DNA of 10,521 nucleotides from Irineochytrium annulatum (GCA_027600665.1 JADGJL010001067.1:1-10521); one strand, 5' to 3'; positions 1 through 8,092 are shown, counted from the first letter of the stretch. A program made the numbers and translations. Notes: generated by a model not told the origin, from the letters alone.

Positions 1-534
1 GCGGGATGGGAGGATTGCAAGAATTCGGCGAATTCGAAAACAGGATTGTGGGCCCCGCAATCCGCACCAAAATTCCACAGCGAATTGCGGGCCCCGCAAT
101 CCTGCGTTGGAGTTTTGGTGAATTTTCGTCTCCCAGCTGCCAAACGGAGCCTTAAACGTGGACTTTGGGCTAAAGCTGCCAGCCCAATTTGTGCCCATAT
201 CAGTGAAGGGCGGTGCCATATCGACGGGGGTGGTCCCATCAGCCTCCCAGCCCAGTTTTGTGCAAAAAAAGCACGAGGCCAGCTGGAAGAAAGAAAGCCT
301 GATTTCTCCGTCAACGCCGACTGCCCCAGTCTCCATCATCCATCGCCATCGCCGGCCCGCCGCCCACATCCCGCGAGGTTCGCCGTCGTCCGACTCCTAA
401 CCCGGCGCGCCATCTCGACCACATCCCGACCGCAGCGATCGCGAGTCGGCATCGTGACGTGGAAGCAAACTTAAGGGCCCAGCGGAACCCCATCCCATCC
501 ACACCCCAGGCACCCTCCCCAATACCGCGTTGCG
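1..534. other. 5' intergenic / upstream region of the acidic protein gene
   Basis: I see no convincing gene here. Open frames of 80-142 codons exist on both strands, but their translations are rich in Pro, Arg, Ser and His with no recognisable domain, and they overlap each other. The first 130 bases hold palindromes (separate entry). From about 300 the + strand becomes C-rich with CATC/CGCC-type runs up to the start codon at 535, which would suit a 5' leader and promoter of the following gene. No clear TATA box was found. Two loosely similar segments, around 177-192 and 246-263 (both contain CAGCCCA followed by TTTGTGC), may be chance. Confidence 0.5.
43..120. repeat. Twin 21-bp palindromes, the second nested in a longer imperfect inverted repeat
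   Basis: Bases 43-63 and 82-102 are two copies of a near-perfect palindrome with core GGGCCCC and arms ATTG/CAAT. In 43-63 the arms differ from perfect symmetry only at one pair (T49/G57) and the odd central base; in 82-102 only at one outer pair and the centre. The second copy lies inside a wider inverted repeat: CACCAAAATTCC at 65-76 matches the reverse complement of 109-120 at 11 of 12 positions, so 65-120 can fold into one long imperfect hairpin with a small asymmetry. Function unknown: it may be a dispersed GC-rich palindromic element, a MITE remnant or a binding site for a dimeric protein. Confidence 0.7.
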
Positions 535-1299
535 ATGCTGGCATCTCACCACCACCACCTATCGTCCTCCTCGTCGTCGTCGCTCCACTCCCCAACCACG
601 ACAATCCCCGTCATCCGGAATCCGCATGTACATCGCTCACCGCGGCCCCCGCGCCCTCGCTCCGTAAGCCCGTCCGCCAGCCGGTCCCCATCCCCGCCGC
701 CATCACGATCTACCCAGATGATGATGCTCCACGCGCACGGCGCACCGGACGACGTCATCGCCGCCACTATTAAGCAGCAACGCTTGAATCAACAGCAGCA
801 GCAGCAGAGCCAGCAGAGCCAGAGCCTCCGAGCGGGCTCGAGCCTCAAGCTGAGGATCATCACCACCCCGCCGTCGCCGCAGTCCCCGACGTCCGTCATG
901 TCCCTCCCTTCCCCGATCTCGCCGTCCGCGTCCGCGTCGGCGTCGGCGTCCGCCGGCATGTGCTGGTCGCCTCAGCCCCTGGCGTCGTGCAGCTCCTCTT
1001 CCCTCTCGACACCCACGTCGGCCTGTATGCTGGACGTCGTGATGGAGGAGGACGAGGACGGGCCACCGCCGGATTGCGTCGCGGCGACGGGTCTGGCGGC
1101 AGTTATGGAGGAAGAGGAAGAGGAGGAGCAGGAGGACGAGGATGGGGTCATCGAGGATGATGACACGGATGGAGACACGGAGGAGGAGGACGCGAGGGTG
1201 CCGTTGGCGAGAGCCGCTATGCCGTCGCCCGGTGGACAGGGACCTGGGCTCGCTGCGCTGGATATTATATTGGAAGAAGAGGAGGAGGATGATTTCTGA
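535..1299 (+). CDS. Hypothetical low-complexity protein with acidic C-terminus (254 aa)
   Basis: I do not recognise this protein. It is one uninterrupted frame, ATG at 535 to TGA at 1297-1299, with mostly G/C third positions, which supports real coding. Layout: His4 at residues 5-8 and Ser7 at 10-16; a basic Ser/Pro/Arg stretch at about 34-60 resembling proline-directed kinase sites or an RS-type segment; a Gln run at 86-91; a short ordered-looking patch LKLRI at 104-108; several SP/TP sites at 110-130; an (SA)5 run at 131-140; then a strongly acidic region at about 189-220 and an acidic tail of five Glu and two Asp ending in Phe. No signal peptide or membrane segment is seen. The composition suggests a mostly disordered, possibly nuclear or chromatin-associated regulator; that is inference. 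A minor chance remains that it is non-coding GC-rich repeat sequence. Confidence 0.6.
   Translation: MLASHHHHLSSSSSSSLHSPTTTIPVIRNPHVHRSPRPPRPRSVSPSASRSPSPPPSRSTQMMMLHAHGAPDDVIAATIKQQRLNQQQQQQSQQSQSLRAGSSLKLRIITTPPSPQSPTSVMSLPSPISPSASASASASAGMCWSPQPLASCSSSSLSTPTSACMLDVVMEEDEDGPPPDCVAATGLAAVMEEEEEEEQEDEDGVIEDDDTDGDTEEEDARVPLARAAMPSPGGQGPGLAALDIILEEEEEDDF
790..807 (+). repeat. CAG/CAA tract coding Gln6
   Basis: One CAA followed by five CAG codons encode Gln86-91 of the acidic protein, with further CAG codons just downstream. This is a typical length-variable microsatellite in a coding frame. Confidence 0.8.
925..954 (+). repeat. Five hexamer repeats TCSGCG coding (Ser-Ala)5
   Basis: Five six-base units (TCCGCG twice, TCGGCG twice, TCCGCC once) encode residues 131-140 of the acidic protein. 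The repeat is in frame, so unit gain or loss would change protein length without a frameshift. Confidence 0.85.
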
Positions 1300-1993
1300 A
1301 GGGTCGAAAATACTTGATGGTTATCTTTTAAGCGATGAACAATTCGACCCTAACCCGAACGGAGGACAATGGTTTTTTTTGCACTTCACCTTTTATCACC
1401 AATGTCGTCTGTAGTTGATGATCCCAGTCGCGGCGGACTTTACCCACCCAACCTCCTCACATTACACTTATTCACATGATCAGGTTTTCTTCGTGTGTCT
1501 ATATGTTTTTTGCTTTTTTGATTTGTTTCCTGGCCCAACCTCCCTCTACCTGTAATTTTTATCTTTGCTACTATCCCACTCCGTGACCCCGCTGCCCAAA
1601 ATATGTGTGCGCATCCATGTTTGTACATGTTTAGTTATTTGCTGCCCTTCCCTGGTTGTGCGCACACGAAAACCACACCATAGCCCAGATAATTTTTATC
1701 CTGCTTATGTTGGCCTGTCTATCTTTCTTTTTTTGATCTACCTTTCGATCAAGGCCAAAAAATCACCCCTTTCTTTTCAACCCACTCTTGTTAAACCTTC
1801 ATATTCCTTTAAACATCGCGTGTTCGTAGTCTCTTCGACTGACGTGAGGGATGTTGTCAAGTTGTTTCTCAGTTTTATATGGTAGGACATTCCTTCTATA
1901 TTTTTAACCTGAATGTCTTCAGTTGCTCTTGTTCACTCCACTATTGTACATATGGGTCCTAGGTCGATGAAGAATGATGGAGTATCAAAGAGA

Positions 1994-2062
1994 AGAAATA
2001 ACCGTCATTAGGCACAAGGCATTGACACCGTAACCGTAGGAAGGAATAACCGTCATTTGGCA
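1994..2062 (+). repeat. Pair of 21-bp direct repeats, 48 bp apart
   Basis: Bases 1994-2014 and 2042-2062 share 19 of 21 positions around the core AATAACCGTCATT, and GGCATTG follows near both. They lie between genes. Possible readings are a tandem regulatory site, a small duplication, or the footprint of a mobile element; the sequence does not decide between them. Confidence 0.65.
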
Positions 2063-2080
2063 TTGGCGAGAATCTGCTAG

Positions 2081-2200
2081 TTATTCACCAAACCGTCTCT
2101 GCAAGCCGCTGATAGAGAGTGGATTGACGTTACTGTCCACACCAACAAGGAGGACGGCTTCCTCAAATTCGTGCAGATCACGGCCGCGCATCTGGTACTT
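2081..2200 (+). pseudogene. Orphan exon-like coding fragment
   Basis: In the frame of base 2081 (just after TAG at 2078-2080) a stretch of about 40 codons reads like protein: after a short lead it gives DREWIDVTVHTNKEDGFLKF and then VQITAAHLV. Third positions from about 2111 to 2200 are largely C or G, unlike the AT-rich surroundings. The frame stays open to 2365, but after 2200 it enters a T11 run and loses coding character. There is no ATG and no family that I recognise. CTAG at 2077-2080 could be an acceptor, so it may be an isolated exon of an unresolved gene or a gene relic. Confidence is low. Confidence 0.25.
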
Positions 2201-2573
2201 CTACTGTTTTTTTTTTGGGAGACCGTACAATCACAATCAGTATGTCTCTGGACAAGGGTTAATGTAGGGGAGGCGGTCGGAGTGAAGATTTATAGATTGG
2301 AGTTCAGGCATGCAAGCAACAGTCAGCCAGATCGACAAGAACATGGTATTAAAGTGCTGCCGTGATAATTGCAGAGCCGGCCGTGATGGCGGCTACCGAT
2401 AAAAAGGCTCGCTCGGCTCTAAATCCGAAATCTGAACTGAAGCGCATGGACAAGACAAGATGACATTGCTGCCAAGAACAGCATTGCAAGGCCGAACGTC
2501 GGCTGTATCTGGCCGAAAAACAACCGTCTCAAGCCGCCTCCCAAGCCGCCGACCATTGCTCTACCTTCACATC

Positions 2574-3688
2574 ATGGGTGCCTTCCTCTCGTCTCCGGTC
2601 GATCTCGACCAGCTACGCGGCAAGTCCGTCGTTATCACCGGATGTGACACCGGCTTCGGTAATATGACAACGATTGAGCTGATCTCGCACGGTATTGTAA
2701 TTCTTCTCGCGAACGAAACTCAAGCCCCTCGAAGGTCTCAATGTCTACGCGGGCTGCCTGACCGAGCAGGGCCGTCAAGGCCTGATTAACCAGTGCAACG
2801 GCTTGCAGGCGAAAGTACCCTCCAAAGGTGTCCTTACGGCCCTGATTCTGGACGTCACGAAGGACGATTCCGTTGCGGCCTTCAAGGATGCAGTCGAGGC
2901 ACGCGTTCCCGAGGGTATCTAGTAAGTAACGCCAAATATAGCCGCTGGATTTCCCCTTGGCTGATAGCGCGCAACAGCGCACTCGTGAATAACGCTGGCA
3001 TTGCGGGCGTGGGCCCCTTTGAGCTTATGCCGCAAGCGGACCACCGGCTGATTTTCGAGGTCAACTACTTTGGCCCGCTCAGGATGATGCACGCGTTTCT
3101 GCCATCGCTCAGAAGGTTCGCCAAGACGCACCCAAGGTCCCGCCCGAGGCTCATCAACGTGGCATCGCTGGCGGGCAGGACCGTGACGCCGAATCTCAGC
3201 GCGTAAGCTACTTTGCATTTGATTGCCTTGCACGGCATCCCTAACGTTTGGACATTACTAGATACGGCGCCTCAAAACACGCTCTCCGCTCGTTGACCGA
3301 CAGCGTGCGCGTGGAGCTCCGCAGGCACGGCGTGCTGGCGTCCTGCATCGAGCCAATCTTCGCGCGCACGAACATCGTCACCGTCGACCGGTCTCGCCAG
3401 CTGCTTGAGCAGTTCAGCCGATGCGACGAGGAGGTCCGAGAGGCATACGGGGGCGACGCCGTGCTGATCAATCGGATCAGGGACAGAAACGAGGGCCTCC
3501 TGGCGAGCAAGGGCGGGCTTCTCCTGACGGCGGAGGCGGTCGTCGCAAACATCGTGAGCGCCGTTGAGTCACCTAAACCGAGGCCGAAGTACCTCATTGG
3601 GATGTTGAGCTGGATCGCGGTGGCAATGGGGATGGTGTTGCCGATTTGGCTGAATGATATATTGATTGCACGGTCTCAGGGCTATTGA
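2574..3688 (+). CDS. Short-chain dehydrogenase/reductase, SDR9C-like (318 aa, 4 exons)
   Basis: An NAD(P)-dependent oxidoreductase resembling the retinol/3-hydroxybutyrate dehydrogenase group (SDR9C). Exons 2574-2691, 2735-2921, 2978-3202 and 3262-3688 join in phase; introns are 43, 56 and 59 nt, all GT..AG. Visible motifs: the cofactor loop TGCDTGFG (residues 22-29), AGCL at 45-48, LDVT at 78-81, NNAG at 106-109, Asn131 in VNYFG, Ser165 in INVASLAG, and catalytic Tyr178/Lys182 in YGASK. These give the full Asn-Ser-Tyr-Lys set, so the enzyme should be active. The usual Pro-Gly after the active site is changed (EPI instead of EPG). A hydrophobic segment at about 287-307 could anchor the C-terminus in a membrane. 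The chosen ATG has A at -3 and G at +4. An in-frame ATG at 2460 would add 38 residues without acidic side chains (see findings). Substrate (retinoid, sterol or hydroxybutyrate) cannot be read from sequence. Confidence 0.9.
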
Positions 3689-3844
3689 AGCTGGCTGGCT
3701 GTACGATGTTGGTTTGAAAGGGCATCTTTGGGACATTATCCTCTTTCTTATGTAGCCTTCAGGGTTCTTGCGACACCTCTCGACACTTCAAATGATAGAA
3801 TTAAAACTCCTTCCAGGCCAGTTATGAATAGCTAGTCCTCGTTT

Positions 3845-3850
3845 TATAAG
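3845..3850 (+). promoter_or_regulatory. Possible TATA element of the Mg2+ transporter gene
   Basis: TATAAG lies about 37 bases before the ATG at 3887, within the 198-base gap after the dehydrogenase stop codon. Position and sequence suit a core promoter, but such motifs arise by chance in AT-rich spacers. Confidence 0.3.
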
Positions 3851-3886
3851 AGCCTGAGTTGTCAGTCCAAAATCGGCAGGACCGCG

Positions 3887-5429
3887 ATGGGCTCGCTCGA
3901 TGCAGCGGACTACGTCCGCGCCCGGCGCCGAGGCCAGGATCACCTGAAGGCCATGGTGACCCCTCCACCGTCGCCGCACCACACTCTCAACATCTCGCCG
4001 ACGACATCCTCCCATCCCTCCCAACCTGGCTCGCCTGACCTTGCGGTCCGCGATCATCTCCCCGGCGGGAACGGCGGCAGCGCGCCCACGATCGGCCGCC
4101 TCATCGCCGAGACGCTCCCTTCCATCCTCCTCTCCCTCGGCGGCCTCGTACTCGCGGGGTCCCTGCTGGACCACCTCCAATCCTGGCCGGCCTTCGAGCG
4201 CGCGCCGCAGCTGTTCGTCCTCGTGCCGACGCTCCTCGGGCTCAAGGGAAATCTGGAGATGAATCTGGCGTCGCGGTTGTCCACCAGCGCGAATTTGGGG
4301 GACCTTGATAGGCCGAGGACGCGGTGGCAGCTCGTCATTGGCAACCTGGCGCTTCTTCAGATTCAGAGTTCCTGCGTCGGCGGGTTCGCGGCCGTGTGGA
4401 GTCTCTTGTTGGGCGGGGCCGTGAGGGGGCGGTGGACGGGGGCGGCGGAGACTGCAATGGTTTGCGGCGCGTCAATCCTGACGGCAAGCGTCGCGAGTCT
4501 TCTCCTGGGTCTGCTCATGTGCTGCACTGTGATTGTGTGCAGGCTTATCAAGGTCGACCCGGACAACATCGCGACGCCGGTCGCCGCGTCGATGGGGGAC
4601 TTGATTACGTTGATTATCCTTGCGGGCGTTTCAACGGGGCTTCACGGGGTCCTCGGTAAGGCAGTTCATCACCGGCGCATGTCTAATCGAACCTGAAAGA
4701 TACCCCTTTGCCCGTCGCCACTGTGGTCCTGACGCTCTCAGCGCTCCCGCTGTGGTCGACCCTTGTTCTCCCCAACCCTCACGTCCGCGACGTCCTCCGC
4801 ACGGGGTGGTCGCCACTCCTGATGGCGATGTCCATCTCCTCGCTGGGTGGTCTCGTGCTCGAGCGCTTCATTGACCGGTTCAAGGGCCTCGCTCTTCTTA
4901 TTCCAGTGATGAACGGCGTGTGCGGGAACCTGGCGTGCGTGTACGCGTCGAGAATCTCGACCAACCTGCATCGTGGAGGAAAGGCTGGGGTCGGGGTGAT
5001 GACGCGACGCGGTGAGAAGTGGGACCCGGCGCCAGCCGCGCTGTTCGTTATCAACGCGCCGGTGCAGTTACTGTTTATCACGGTTGTCGGGTTGCTCGGG
5101 TTGGGTGCGACAACAATAAGCCTAGCGTTCCTTGGCATCTATATCTCCGCCAGCGTCGGTTTGGTACGTTTCATTATTGTAATTTTTGGCAGCAAGGAAC
5201 GTTGCATTTTTAATTAGATTTCTCTCCGTTGTAGGTCACGCTCCTGCTGTTTATCACCCTCCGACTTTCACACTTTTTGTGGTCACGCGGGCTCGATCCC
5301 GACGACTACATCTTCTCGCTAATCACTGCGCTAGGGGACGTGCTGGGGACCTTTTTGATTGTGCTTGGATTCCACTTGCTCGTTTACGGCCTCGGGGAGA
5401 CGGGCCGCCTTGTGGAGAAGACTCCATAG
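3887..5429 (+). CDS. SLC41/MgtE-family Mg2+ transporter (475 aa, 3 exons)
   Basis: A membrane divalent-cation (Mg2+) carrier of the SLC41 type, related to the bacterial MgtE membrane domain. Exons 3887-4655, 4700-5163 and 5235-5429 join in phase; introns are 44 and 71 nt. The N-terminal ~65 residues are hydrophilic with TP/SP sites (25-50) and lack the MgtE N and CBS domains. Two homologous halves follow. Half one has LPSILLS (77-83), GLKGNLE (118-124) with ASRLS, and DPDN (224-227) followed by GD (237-238). Half two has NGVCGNL (328-334) with ASRIST, and DPDD (432-435) followed by ALGDVLGT (443-450). These Asp/Asn/Gly motifs are the SLC41 signature, and length fits the family. The short C-terminal tail ends in a TAG stop. 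An ATG at 3953 in the same frame is a possible alternative start. It could act at the plasma membrane or in mitochondria; sequence does not tell. Confidence 0.93.
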
Positions 5430-5515
5430 TTTTGCCACCTCGCTCTCTTTTTCGTATTGTAGACTATGTATCATAGACCGGTGTTTACACTTTTTAACGT
5501 CGCCTTTATTCAACA

Positions 5516-5521
5516 AATAAA
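5516..5521 (+). terminator. Candidate poly(A) signal AATAAA for the Mg2+ transporter mRNA
   Basis: A canonical AATAAA hexamer lies 87 bases past the transporter stop codon in an AT-rich stretch, a usual position for a fungal 3'-end signal. Confidence 0.5.
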
Positions 5522-5639
5522 CTAAATTAAAGCACCGAAGAGTTTATGTAGACTTAATTTAAAACCGGGGAGTCCATTGGGCCGACAAATCAAAGCATAC
5601 GACGCCGATGCTGGAGCTTTAGCAGCCACCATCTCCCCA

Positions 5640-6281
5640 ATGAACAATTTCGACCGGTTAGCGCCAATACCCCGACCTGTTGATAACCTGCAAACAGGTC
5701 GTGGCAACGCCCTCGAAAACTGCCATTCATTCCCTACCCTGTCACATTCGGGCAATTCGCTACATATATCAGCGCCAACAAGTACTTGGCCTACGTCGCT
5801 AGCAGCTTCAACTTCTCACTCCTCAGGAAATGACTCCCCGACAAGTAAAACATTTCGGTGGACCTACAACTCAATCAACCCCACACCCCTGCGTCGGTCA
5901 ATCAACTTGTTGCGTGCCCTCACGTCCACGTTCGTGCATCTCGACGACAGGCTCAACATCGCCGCGTACGTGAGGCAAGCCCTTCAACAAGTCAAGTCCA
6001 TGCAAGCTCAGGCGCGACAACGCCAGCATTGCCATGCTTGCGTCAGTCTATGCGATCGACCCACCCAAACCAATATATCGAAACTTCACACCGCCCGCCG
6101 CAGCTATATGGTGGCGTCCATCCCGTTGCCCCCGGCATTCAGCTATGGCCAGCAACCTCATGTTGGTGGGTTCCGCACCGTTCTGCATTGGTTGGAAGGG
6201 CCAGCCCATACTATAGGCCTTTCCAAAGCTCATTGCCTGGCAGAGTCCGGATTTGATTCGGACAAAGAGGCTTGGATATAA
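5640..6281 (+). pseudogene. Unrecognised open frame, possible gene or gene relic
   Basis: One + frame is free of stops from 5526 to 6281; its first ATG, at 5640, would give 213 aa. The product has no family that I recognise: it is Ser/Thr/Pro-rich at first, with a helical-looking stretch from about 5890 to 6030 (for example RLNIAAYVRQALQQVKSMQA) where third positions are mostly G/C. A different frame, codons from 5687 to the TGA at 5831-5833, also looks coding: it includes LPFIPYPVTFGQF and then ATYISANKYLAYVASS, and is preceded by an acceptor-like sequence ending CAAACAG at 5697. Two partial coding-like frames in one stretch suggest a frameshifted relic or missed introns. A chance open frame cannot be excluded. 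Confidence 0.3.
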
Positions 6282-6292
6282 ATTGGCAGGAG

Positions 6293-7929
6293 ATGAGTGA
6301 GCTGCGTGAACGGAAGACAGCCAACAAAGGCCAGGCAGTCGCGGCCGATGCGTCCCGCGCGGCGTCGCTCCCGAGGCGCGCGAAAGAGACAGGACCTCCC
6401 GTAGAGCCGTCGACTCTCGACAGAATCCAGACTGTGTTCACTTACGGCCTGCTCGTTTCCCTGGTGGCGATCGTGATCACAGTCGTCGTGTAAGCACTTC
6501 TTCCCGATCTATTTTCCAGATTCTTACGCGCTTCTTCACGTTATTTGCGGTCAGAATGTATCCATCGGCAATGGGACTACTGGAGGCGAGTGGGATCTAC
6601 CCGGCGAGGACGGTCCAGAACACGGCCAACGCCGAGAACTGTCGCAAGCGTGGCAGAGAGTTGGGTCTCTCGTGCGAGGACATCGTGTTGCATCATCCCT
6701 CAGGCGTGGCCTTCCTCGCGTGTGATAATCTCGAAGCCAGGCAGAAGTATTGGCCCCCGATTGAGCGTTGGGACACCAAGTTTGCCGGGACTGGGAAGAT
6801 CTTCATGATGGATTTGAAGGTAACGCGGTCAACTGAGGGTATCTTGGCAGCTTGCATTGACGTGGAAATCCGCGACATTCACCGTATTAATTTCCATTTT
6901 ACCACACAAAAGACGTCCGCCGAGAAGCTCGTGGCGCTTGATCTCGCCAACTTCAAAGGAAAGCTCACGACGGGTGGTCTCGGCATCTGGTGGGACGAGG
7001 CCGACCGCGACCTCGTCATCCTGAATCTCGTCAACCACGCGCCCGGCGGCTCTACTATCGAGATCTTCGAGCACCGTCTCGGCAGCAACATGGCCATCCA
7101 CCTCGAGACCGTTGACGCCTCTAAGGGTGCCCTGAACGCGCCAAACAACGTTCAACCCGTCGGCAGGGGCAGCTTCTACGCGACGAACGATCATAAGTTC
7201 CACAAGGGGGTCATGAGGATTGTGGAGGAAATGTTTTTGACGAGGTGGAGCCATGTGGTGTTCAGGGATGAGCACACCAAGCAAGTAAGGTTGGACCTCT
7301 CAATTCATTTTTACGTGTTTGATCGTCCTGACCTGCCTTCCACAGAGTGGTTGCCGACGGTATCGCCATCGCCAACGGCATCGCAATTTCTGCTGAGCAG
7401 TCTCGCATCTATGTCTCCTCCTCGCTCGGGCATAAGATTCACGTATACGAGAGGAGGCCAAACAATGGCCTGAGGCTGATCGAGGCCGTGAACCTCGTTC
7501 GTATCGTCTTCGCGGAACTTTCACCTCAGGACAAATTCTAACCGTCCGCCGCAAACAGAAATTCCTTGCCGAAAACCTCTTTGTTGACCCCACGACGGGC
7601 GCTGTCCTGGTTACTGGTCATCCGCGGGGTCTCGACCTCCTTAATCATATGGTCAACCACAAGCTAAAGTCGGCGACCTGGATTGTGAAAGTCACGAACA
7701 ACACGGACTCGGACCAGTTTTTCGGGAAGAACGTGAGCATTATGCTTTTCCGCACAACCTTCTTTCCCTTCTCACGCGAAATCATCAGTACAAAGATGAC
7801 CTGGTGTTCTCGGAACTGGGGAAGCACATTTCGGGCGGCACGGCGACCGTGGTCGATCACACGACCGGCAAGACGGCCATCGTGGGTCCCTTCTCCGAGG
7901 GCGTCCTCGTCTGTGGTTACCTCCTGTAG
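6293..7929 (+). CDS. Membrane-anchored paraoxonase/arylesterase-like protein (434 aa, 6 exons)
   Basis: A six-bladed beta-propeller hydrolase of the PON (lactonase/arylesterase) type. Exons 6293-6489, 6555-6819, 6913-7289, 7346-7496, 7559-7732 and 7789-7929 join in phase. Residues 1-45 are hydrophilic and basic, followed by a single membrane segment at about 48-68, giving a type II anchor with the propeller on the lumenal or outer side. Equivalents of PON1 residues, placed by eye: Glu107-Asp108 (E53-D54), His196 in LVNHA (H134), Asn232 (N168), TNDH at 245-248, Asn290 in ANGIAIS (N224), Glu335-Asn336 (D269-N270) and His351 in GHPRG (H285). Cys95 and Cys430 match the PON1 disulfide pair. Oddities: Gly175 replaces His115, Asn233 replaces Asp169 and Glu335 replaces Asp269. 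The third intron's GTTGGA donor was chosen because it gives KQVRVVADG in phase. The natural substrate is unknown. Confidence 0.88.
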
Positions 7930-7977
7930 CATTGACTACATATTGCAGCTGCCCCTTCGTTGTATGATCATTGTAGC

Positions 7978-7983
7978 AATAAA
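7978..7983 (+). terminator. Candidate poly(A) signal AATAAA for the paraoxonase-like mRNA
   Basis: AATAAA lies 49 bases after the TAG stop at 7927-7929 in the 163-base spacer before the next gene. The position is typical for a 3'-end signal. Confidence 0.55.
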
Positions 7984-8092
7984 AGTAAACGCGGTGTGAA
8001 CTACAGCCTTGGTTGCCGACTTTCACAAAAAGGCTTGGGATCACGCGCTTGAATTTACATTCTCGCTCTCCTCCACCGTCACCGATCAAACA

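Larger units (their letters stand above)
1300..2573. other. Long intergenic interval, AT- and pyrimidine-rich
   Basis: This 1.27 kb gap holds the 3' end region of the acidic protein gene and the promoter side of the dehydrogenase gene. From about 1440 to 1900 the + strand is T/C-rich; a 106-codon frame at 1565-1885 lacks coding-like codon use and I treat it as chance. A short direct repeat (1994-2062) and an exon-like fragment (2081-2200) are entered separately. A GATAAAAAG at about 2398-2406 could serve as an AT-rich promoter element for the dehydrogenase but is weak. No tRNA or other RNA gene was recognised. Confidence 0.5.
5430..6292. other. Intergenic interval between Mg2+ transporter and paraoxonase-like gene
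   Basis: This 863-base interval begins with the AT-rich 3' end of the transporter gene. From about 5577 to 6281 it is less AT-rich and holds a long open frame plus a second coding-like frame (separate entry). The last bases before the next start contain TATAAAT at about 6277-6283, only about ten bases before the ATG at 6293, too close to be a normal TATA box unless the true start lies further downstream. Confidence 0.45.

Noticed and set aside
46..474. 142-codon open frame on the + strand
   Set aside because: Pro/Arg/Ser-rich translation, overlapping open frames on both strands, palindromic DNA inside it, and no domain-like pattern.
1565..1885. 106-codon open frame in the pyrimidine-rich interval
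   Set aside because: Hydrophobic translation follows from T-rich DNA; third positions show no coding bias and no family is recognisable.
6277..6283. TATAAAT as promoter of the paraoxonase-like gene
   Set aside because: It ends only about ten bases before the ATG, too close for a core promoter driving a transcript that includes this start codon.
6829..7284. Long minus-strand open frame across the paraoxonase exons
   Set aside because: It is the antisense shadow of a GC-rich coding exon whose + strand product matches a known family.
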